Source of the DNA: Epiperipatus broadwayi
Taxonomy: Eukaryota; Onychophora; Udeonychophora; Euonychophora; Peripatidae
Assembly (NCBI GenBank): GCA_028023455.1
Contig: JAQFVV010006203.1
Location: 7,348,821-7,412,820 of the forward strand
Direction of reading: 5' to 3'
Length of the DNA: 64,000 nt
Both the position numbers and the translations under genes were made by a program. This document shows positions 56,817 to 64,000 of this stretch, one piece after another. Within the stretch, counting starts at the first letter, position 1. Each line of letters opens with the position of its first letter. The notes under the pieces were generated by a model. The model did not search any database. It was not told the DNA's origin and saw only the letters and a program-made list of their open reading frames with translations.

Positions 56817-59800
56817 ATTTAGTCATAATTAAACTGCTAAAATATTTTAAAAAGGGTTCAAACCCTATATTCAGGTTTGTTAGTAATCAGATAAAATTCA
56901 TAATGTTTTAATTTCAGTTTAGTTCTAACACAAAATACTATATATAACTATTTTAAATTTATTTACTTACTAGCAGTTTACTAAAGTTAATAATAATTAA
57001 AGATAGTATTTTTAAATAATAGATGAATGCCTAAATGAATGAATAAATATAGCTTTAATTGAAACATTTATTTAGTTTAAAGTATTATTAGATGTCTAAT
57101 TTTAAAAGACAATATAAAATTATATTCTGAGTACCTTTTAAAGTTAAAATCAATAATAAATGAATGCATTAAATATTGTAGGTAATATCTTTATTTTTAA
57201 AGCAATGTAAAATTTAATTATGTAATATATTTTAGTTTGTTCTCATATTCAAATTTGTAAGTAACTATTTTAATAAGAAATATTTTTAATTTTTATTGTC
57301 TAGACAGGAAAATTAATTTATTTTAAAAATATTAATTAAATTTTTGGTTAGCAACTTTCCTTAGTTTTAGTACAATGTGGATTTGAACCAATAAAGGAAA
57401 AAGAGTAGTTTAAATGTCAATAATTAGTGTTTAAAGAGGACACCTAACCCAGGTTATAAATAGGTACAATTTACATCCATTCTTCAATCTCCACACACTT
57501 TTTAAACACTATTTTTGAAATCATTTTTTAAAAAAATTCAGTTTTAATTTAAAAGTATAACTTCATTTAAATTTTTATTTTCTTAGTTAAAAGTATGTTA
57601 GGGTAATTTTAAATTGTCTACACATAACAACTGAATTTAAACTTTCAAGAACAAGAATCCTCATTCCAAACAGCTTTATTGGTAAAATTAATTAATAATT
57701 ATTATAATGTTTAAACTTGGAATATTTAAATTTCACACACTTGAAAGCTTTTAAAGATATTAATGTTGTCACTATGGCAATGTACAAACTATCATTAATT
57801 TCAATGTTTCTTTCATATTTAAGTTTGCTGTCAAATATGTGAAACTCTTAGAGCAAAAATAATATTAAAATTATTAAATAACTTTATCATAGCTTTCCTA
57901 AAAATACTCATTTCATATCAAATATTACTTGAAATTAATTTGCCTCATGTAAAGAACTTTATAATAAACATTTATTTTGTTATGATGAATATATTATCAA
58001 TAGTATATAAAATTATCTTCATATTTTTAAATAAAAAAGAAAATATCTGACTTTATTAATAATGTATTGCTTAAATAGACTATTATTTATGCTGTTATTT
58101 TGATAAAACATTATTTGCTCTATAACAGCATAAACGAAATTTCATTTATTATGACTATTTCCATCCCAGAGAAAAGAAAGTATTTTCTTGGATTAGAAAA
58201 GTAAAACAATGGACATATTTCTTTAAAAAAAAGTCTAACAAATGTTTTAATTATTTTAATTACTTATGTAAATGAAAATATTAAATTATTTCTGAAAAAT
58301 AATATTACATTTAAATTGACTTTTAATAAACTGTTCCTAAATTATTTTGTGAAAACCTGCATACTCTCTCCCTCCCTTGGTATTGCTATGGAGACCACCA
58401 CTGTAGTTCAAAATGTGTAACATTTTAACAATATTTCTCCTACTGAATACTCTGATAATTTTAAAATATGATATTTGAAAGAAATATTTCTCCTGCTGAA
58501 TACTACTTAAGTCGCTAATAAATGAATAAAATGTTTTTAAGAATTAAAATTGAAATAGTTAAATTTTTTAAAAAATGAAAATATTGTATTGCATCTTATT
58601 CCTATTTAATCCATGGAAACCTGCTCTATGAATTGTCATACTTATAATTTGCTAACAATTTATTTAAAATTTTTACTGGAGGACAATTGTGAAGCTTCTA
58701 TAATTTAATTAAGTGATATTTGTGCTGAATAGATTGTTCCTATTCTCATCTAATGATTGATGGTAGAAGTAATATTTATTTTAAATGGTATGGTTTATAT
58801 TTTGTCTATAATCTTGCTTACAAGATTCTTATTTTAAATGAATATTATTTTATGAATTTTATATACTATTTTAGTAATAATATTTTGGTCAAAGTTCTTA
58901 GAATATCAATGTATGATATTTGTATATTTTAAAATAATGTGTTTCTTTTTTCATATGAATAATTTATTTGTAAGAGGTATATTATTATGCTAATGCAATA
59001 TAAGCATATGCATATTTCTATTATTTATTTTATTGATTATTTACTGCCTAGTTCCAAGCAAGCTATATTTAGCATTATTATTTATCAATTTTCACATGTT
59101 AGTTATTGAGCTGTAGTCTCTCTCTCTATTTAGGAATGCTTATTTCTGCTATTATTTCTAGACCATAGTGTCTTTTATGCTAGTTTATTTTAAAAGAGAT
59201 GGTAGCATTAGTCTCTCTTTTATATATTGTATCTCACTAGCAAATATATTTTGGAGATTTTTGCTTAGACTCACTCTATTTTAAGGTAACATTATTATCT
59301 CTGATGTGCATTCTCATTATTCTTTGACTAGTGACAAAGTCCTAGATTTTTTCTTATTGCCCTAAAAAGTAGATGTGCTTATTTTGAGTTATGCCAGCAT
59401 ACATTTATTTTGCCTTTTCTTAGTAATCTAGCTTGTTGCTGAAATGTATTTTGAAAAGCATATATAATATTTTACCATGACTTTTTCTGGCAATTATAGT
59501 TGTTTTTATCAAGAAGTGAATTACATATTGTTAATGTGTAGATCCTAAATTTAAACTTTGCTGGGTTAGGACATAAATATGATAAATAAGTAACCTCAAA
59601 ATTTTAAATTGTATCTTAGGCATAAATAGACAATAAACATCTCTCTTATCACCCCTTCATTGCTGGATTGGTAAGCGTATATTATTTTTAAGTAAGGTTA
59701 AATATTCATAAAAAGAACATTATTAGAATCTACATTAACTGAAAATTTATTTTGACCAATCAGATTATTTTTGCTAAACTAAATTTATTATTTTCATAAA

Positions 59801-60430
59801 ACCAGTTGTAACTTAACCTTTTGATATAGTTTTAAAAGAAAGCAATGTTTGTAGAAGCCCTTGGCTTTATGGACCTAAAAGATATGAGATTTGTGACTTG
59901 TTATTATTTGTATTTGTTTGCTGTAAAATAAATATTTGTTTTTCTTATTAAGAACTTTCTTATAGTCATTTATCCACATTATCCACTCATTAACTAAAAG
60001 TCTAAATAAATTATAAGAGTATCATAAATTATTTTAAGTGTTTTGTCGTAAGAGTACATGAACATTGAAACAGTATAAGAATCATTTTATAGAATTATAT
60101 TTAATTATGAGAATACATCTAAGAAAGCTGTATTTTGCTCAATAAAATTTTATAATTGCATATTATTATTATTCGAGATCAATTCAGCCATTTTAGTTTG
60201 CTTGTTGAAAGATCATTGTTCCTATTTATTTATTTTAAAATTGTTTTCATAAAGATGAAAGACCATATTTATTATTCTATGATAAATTTACATTAGACCT
60301 GGCAAATATTTAAGTAGATTTATTCTAGGGTATTTGGATTTGCTATAAAATCCCTTACCCATTCTTGATATATGAATATCATCCTAGATTATTATTTAAC
60401 TTATTCCAAATTAAAAGATCATGTTGTATT

Positions 60431-60500
60431 TTATTTAAAAGTAATACTAATTATTATTCTTGTATTTATTTAAAAGTAATACTAATTATTATTCTTGTAA
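60431..60500. repeat. 35-bp tandem duplication
   Basis: TTATTTAAAAGTAATACTAA plus TTATTATTCTTGTA(T/A) occurs twice in tandem with a single difference at the last base. Confidence 0.88.
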
Positions 60501-61479
60501 TTATGATAAAACATTAACTTAGGGGTGAGTGTACGTCTTAATTTTATTTACTAGGATTTCATTCTATGTGGAATAGATCTGAAGAGTCAAAGAGAATTTA
60601 ATTGATGACTAAAATAATCACATTTCCCTGAGATACCCTTATTTATTTCACGAACCACATTATTAAAAAATTATCTTGCTGATGAAGAAATTATTTTTAA
60701 AAGATAAATTTTTTGTGGTAATAATTTAAGAGAACACTTAGTATAATGTTTTATCTGATCATTGTAATGAGATACTTAAGAAATGCTTATGATGCTGATA
60801 AAAAAGATGGTAGTGATAGTAGATGTTGTAAGAGACAGGTTTTAAATATAACCTCAATGGCATATGCTTGCAATACCTAGAGTCTTGTAATTGTATTGGA
60901 GTAAATCAAGAGTTCTCATCCTCTTAAGTTATTAATAATATTGCTTAATATTTTATTATAATTATTTATCTATGTATCTCTTCTTATTATGGCATTTTTG
61001 TATTTTTTCTGAATAGAGCTTGACTTGTTATATATATTTTTTATTTTTAACTGCAAGTTACTAAGTTATAAATTTGGTGCTTGGTTCATTAATTTTCTAT
61101 TTCTCTTGGTTGCAATAAATATATATATATGGCTGGGGAATGGAGTTTTCTACTAACAGAAAGAAGATTCTTTGATTTGATTTTTCTTTGAGGCCTTAAA
61201 AACCAAATAGGGCAAATTCTAATGTTAACTCTATATCATTGCAGTAGTTATTACTATGATTATTCATATAGTAAATAAGTATGGGTGGCCTGCTCATCAA
61301 CATATTTCAGCCAACATGGTAAGTTTATTGGCTACTACCTCTGAATTTAAAATATATAAAAAAGAACACCATGGTCTTTCTTCTCTGTTGTCTGCTATTT
61401 CTTAACTGAAATATCAGTTGAGTTTTATTGAAGACAAAATGAATGTGTGTGTGAATGAATTTTTTTAAAAAGTAGGTAT

Positions 61480-61915
61480 TTACAATCATGATAGATGAAA
61501 CTAAATTATGGCCTTTATTCTCAATAGGCTCTAAAATCATCAGCCAAGGCAGCAGTGGATGGTTGAAGGCAGAGAATACACTGATTGGAGACCTAGGCTG
61601 TCATTCAATGATAATTTCTTATTTACATACTTACAATACTGCATATCATCACTTTCAAGAAAATGAAGATTGCTTGAATTGGAAAAAGAATTGTCTAATA
61701 ACTTTGTGAAGTTATAAAAAAATATGAAGAAACAACTAATGTGAAAAGTGAACATATACTTTATTACAAAGGCATAAATATTGGAAGCAAAATTAATCTC
61801 AAAAAGATCTTTATTCTGCAGTATATTGATAATAGCTGAAAATGAAGATGATCTATGTTGTAGACTACACACCAAAGCCCATTAAAGTTTATAATAAAAC
61901 TCAACATAGAAACTT
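61480..61915 (+). pseudogene. RTE copy 3, 5' fragment
   Basis: It starts with MIDETKLWPLFSIGSKIISQ, GSSGWLKAE and LIGDLGCHSM, matching MTDKNKAWPLFPGGCKVTNQ, GSGWWPKAEG and LIADPGCHLM of the intact element. After about 70 codons it loses the frame, and homology ends by about 61915. It is useful because it shows the N-terminal 48 residues, including the start, belong to the RTE family. Confidence 0.8.
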
Positions 61916-62846
61916 AAAAATTCTGATACAAGAAGACAAGTATTGATAAATCATTTAGTACATTGATTATTGCCTTAATCACAAAGTCTGTATTCAATCA
62001 AAATCTTAACTTATGAATGTATATATATTATTAATGTTAATTAAAATTTATACAAAATTAATCTAAATTTAAAGAGCAATGCAGAAAAACCTCTTCTTTT
62101 ATGTGAAAATAGAGCCAATTTTCTTCAAACATTTACAATTAGTGGCTAATCTAGTTTTTATATAATTATATAAACAATATTTTTAATTTGTTTTAAATGA
62201 AAATATAATCCTTATTGGATTGATTATTCATAATATTCAAATAGCTTACAATTTTATATAAATACATAAATGATTATATTCCTTGGAAGACATATTGTTA
62301 AATATTTCTTCTGCTTAATCACTTCTAATAATAAGGCATTAGCACTAATATTGCACTAAAATTTCAAATTTTCTATGAAGTATCTATAGATCTAGATCCA
62401 CACAGGAAGCATCAGAATAGCTGTTTCCACATCTTAATTATTTCAAGAATAATAATAGTATTATTTATTTGCTAGTTTGTTATTTATAATGGTAATTATA
62501 AAACAAGTGGATGTATCAGACTTGGATAAATATTAGAAAAAAGACTTTTCTAATTTTCATGAAATGTATAGTGCTGAATTAAGAATAGTTAATTTCCAGA
62601 CTTCACATTACTTAATCTATTTACAAATCATTAATTTCACAGAAGAAAACCAATAAAATATAAAAAATATAAGATGTTTTTTGATTATTCTATCATTATT
62701 TGAATTACACTCTTCAAAAATATAATAAAAAAGGTGTAAAAGTTATATCAAATTTAAGGTCAAGCATTCATTTTATCTCATCTATATAATTTTAAATCAA
62801 AACAGTCTTTATATTTATAATTCCCATGTCTGAATATATATATATA

Positions 62847-62960
62847 TGAAAGTGTTAGTTGACTAAGACTACGAAGCTAGTCGAAAGTGCTCCTAGATGG
62901 ATAAATTTTTAAAATTATACTTTATATATATTACTGTATTTATTAATATTTAATTATAAG
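62847..62960. repeat. Second copy of the 7.6-kb hairpin repeat (inverted)
   Basis: GAAAGTGTTAGTTGACTAAG, CGAAAGTGCTCCTAGATGG and ACTGTATTTATTAATATTTA are the reverse complement of the centre and one arm at 7607-7700. The second outer arm is not evident here. It lies about 60 bp from the first Mondo exon of the window. Confidence 0.6.
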
Positions 62961-63021
62961 ATTACATATATATACACATTAGCACTTTATAAAAAAGACA
63001 AAATTACAATAATAATAATAC

Positions 63022-63147
63022 CTTGCCAAAATTTTCATGAACTTGCGATATATTCAACTTTTCTTTGTAAAAAATTCTCCATTTTTTATATTCAGCACAA
63101 ACTGTGTCCAATCGTCTTTTCCAATATTTACCTTCTAATACTACAGC
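63022..63147 (-). CDS. Mondo: Mondo exon, N-terminal YWKRR/KWRI block
   Basis: This 126-bp exon encodes 42 residues in phase 0, from AVVLEGKYWKRR through EYKKWRIFYKEK to HENFGK. The VLEGKYWKRR...EYxKWRxxYKxxL pattern is a hallmark of MondoA and ChREBP, in the N-terminal conserved region that carries basic nuclear-import residues and contributes to glucose sensing. On the minus strand the exon is preceded by a pyrimidine/A stretch ending in CAG and followed by GTATTATTA. It is the first exon of the gene visible in the window. The residues before AVVLEGK must lie above position 64000 or in an exon I could not see. Confidence 0.93.
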
Positions 63148-64000
63148 CTGTAAAAATAAAAAAATAATATAAATTATTATTCAATTATCAAACAAATTCC
63201 ACATTCATAACAGCCTGGATATTGCTAATTGAAATTAGTGTTAAAACTATCTATTGAATTAAATAAAAATCAAAGTATGAAAAACAATTAACATATTAAA
63301 GAATGAATACACAGGTAAAACATCATAATCTGAAAGTCTTGGTTGTAGGGTTTTCTTTTTTTTTGGGGGGATTTGTGAATGTTTTGAATTCCAAGATTAG
63401 ATCTTTTATCATCTCAAAGTAAATACAGACTCTGCTAAATTATATAAACTAATTTTATCATTAAAAATATAGAACTATAAAATGCAATTTATATCAATAA
63501 AATAAGTTTTATGGCAGCAATTAACAAATCAAAACAATAATTAACTTTACAGATTAATTCCCTCTGTTTTTTTTTTTTAAATCCTAGTTTAAAATGCATA
63601 TCACCTTACTGTTTAGCAATTGAATGTAATCTTTTTAAAATGTAAAAGATTTTTAAAAAACTTATTCTTTCTTCTGTAATTTATTTCATCTAATAGAAAC
63701 TGGATGTAATATTTTTTAAAGATTAATTATAATATTAATCACAAATTAAATAGAGTTATCATCAGGATTAAGATAGAAAAAAATCTACCAATTCATTGAA
63801 ATTAAGCTTATTAATTTATATGTATTTATTGAATGTTTTTATTTTTTAATTTTGTTTTTAAATTTGGGTACAAGCTAATTTATTTATTGTAAATAGTTGA
63901 AGAACATTTTTAAAATTCTATTTGGATAATAAAAGTTTTTAAATTTACAGTATTTTGTCTAAAAGTATATATATATATTTATAGATATGTGCATGCATTC
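63148..64000. other. Upstream Mondo intron, partial
   Basis: AT-rich sequence with poly-T and poly-G tracts (63351-63370). No further exon was recognised before the window ends. Confidence 0.55.

Larger units (their letters stand above)
54298..63021. other. Mondo intron of about 8.7 kb
   Basis: It contains a CA microsatellite (55256-55278), the hAT MITE, a 35-bp tandem repeat, RTE copy 3 and the 62.9-kb repeat. Between about 56830 and 61450 I see only AT-rich sequence. The open frames at 54641-54832 and 61325-61875 are not genes. Confidence 0.6.
4291..63147 (-). other. Mondo: Mondo/MLXIP-family transcription factor gene, internal part (10 exons)
   Basis: The gene span is inferred from ten exons that join in phase on the minus strand: 63147-63022, 54297-54132, 51090-50998, 50918-50002, 38937-38772, 38448-38348, 23211-23076, 15114-15041, 9570-9454 and 4378-4291. 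They total 1984 coding bases, and all borders are AG/GT. Mondo proteins (MondoA/ChREBP; Drosophila Mio) pair with Mlx and bind carbohydrate-response E-boxes in the nucleus, driving glycolytic and lipogenic genes when glucose-6-phosphate is high. The domain order here matches the family: YWKRR/KWRI block, IQPGL/DDFMDTLEP block, low-complexity middle, bHLH. The start codon, the first N-terminal exons, the end of the leucine zipper and the C-terminal cytoplasmic-localisation domain are not in the window or were not found. Introns run from 79 bp to about 15 kb and are heavily invaded by transposons. Confidence 0.93.

Noticed and set aside
60671-60700. CTGATGAAGAAATT as another hammerhead core
   Set aside because: There is no complementary helix II, no properly placed GAAA and no helix I pairing.

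Overview
This is an AT-rich piece of an animal genome, most likely an invertebrate. Evidence: split coding exons with GT/AG borders, introns of several kilobases, abundant microsatellites, and a dense load of LINEs, SINEs, a hAT element and an LTR relic. The transposon mix (an RTE-type LINE, an L2/CR1-like LINE with an SGNH-esterase-like ORF1, a hAT MITE, tRNA-derived SINEs) would suit an arthropod or another invertebrate, but the species cannot be fixed from the sequence. There are no bacterial operons.

The one host gene I recognise is on the minus strand and spans nearly the whole window: a Mondo/MLX-interacting protein family transcription factor (MondoA/ChREBP, Drosophila Mio). Ten internal coding exons read in order from 63147 down to 4291. 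Every junction is a GT/AG border and the reading phase is kept through all of them. They encode the YWKRR/KWRI block, the PREIAQAG...FIQPGL...LQPDLDDFMDTLEPFQ block, a long Ser/Pro/Gln-rich middle, and the basic region and first helices of the bHLH domain. The N-terminal exons lie beyond 64000. The leucine-zipper and C-terminal exons must lie below 4291, most likely beyond position 1.

The introns are full of mobile elements. From left to right: a CpG-bearing hairpin (72-166); a decayed SINE (1322-1600); an RTE LINE with an intact ORF of about 985 codons (4568-7541, minus); a fold-back locus (28182-28966); a perfect 379-bp-arm palindrome made of two head-to-head SINEs inside a 13-bp target-site duplication (29416-30241); an L2/CR1-like LINE relic flanked by inverted repeats of about 130 bp (32873-38170); a 93-bp tRNA-like retroposon with a 15-bp target-site duplication (41073-41195); a decayed RTE copy broken by an LTR mini-element and a small retroposon (42735-46316); a retroposon with a hammerhead-ribozyme-like fold (52548-52818); a hAT MITE with an 8-bp duplication (56410-56824); and a third RTE fragment (61480-61915).

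The most interesting observation is the hammerhead-like motif on the minus strand at 52700-52758. It has the CUGAUGA and GAAA core boxes, a two-part helix I and an almost absent helix III. It sits in an element that is bounded by complementary ends and perfect 15-bp target-site duplications. Related, shorter or decayed copies occur elsewhere in the window, and the palindromic SINE carries a second hammerhead-like core.
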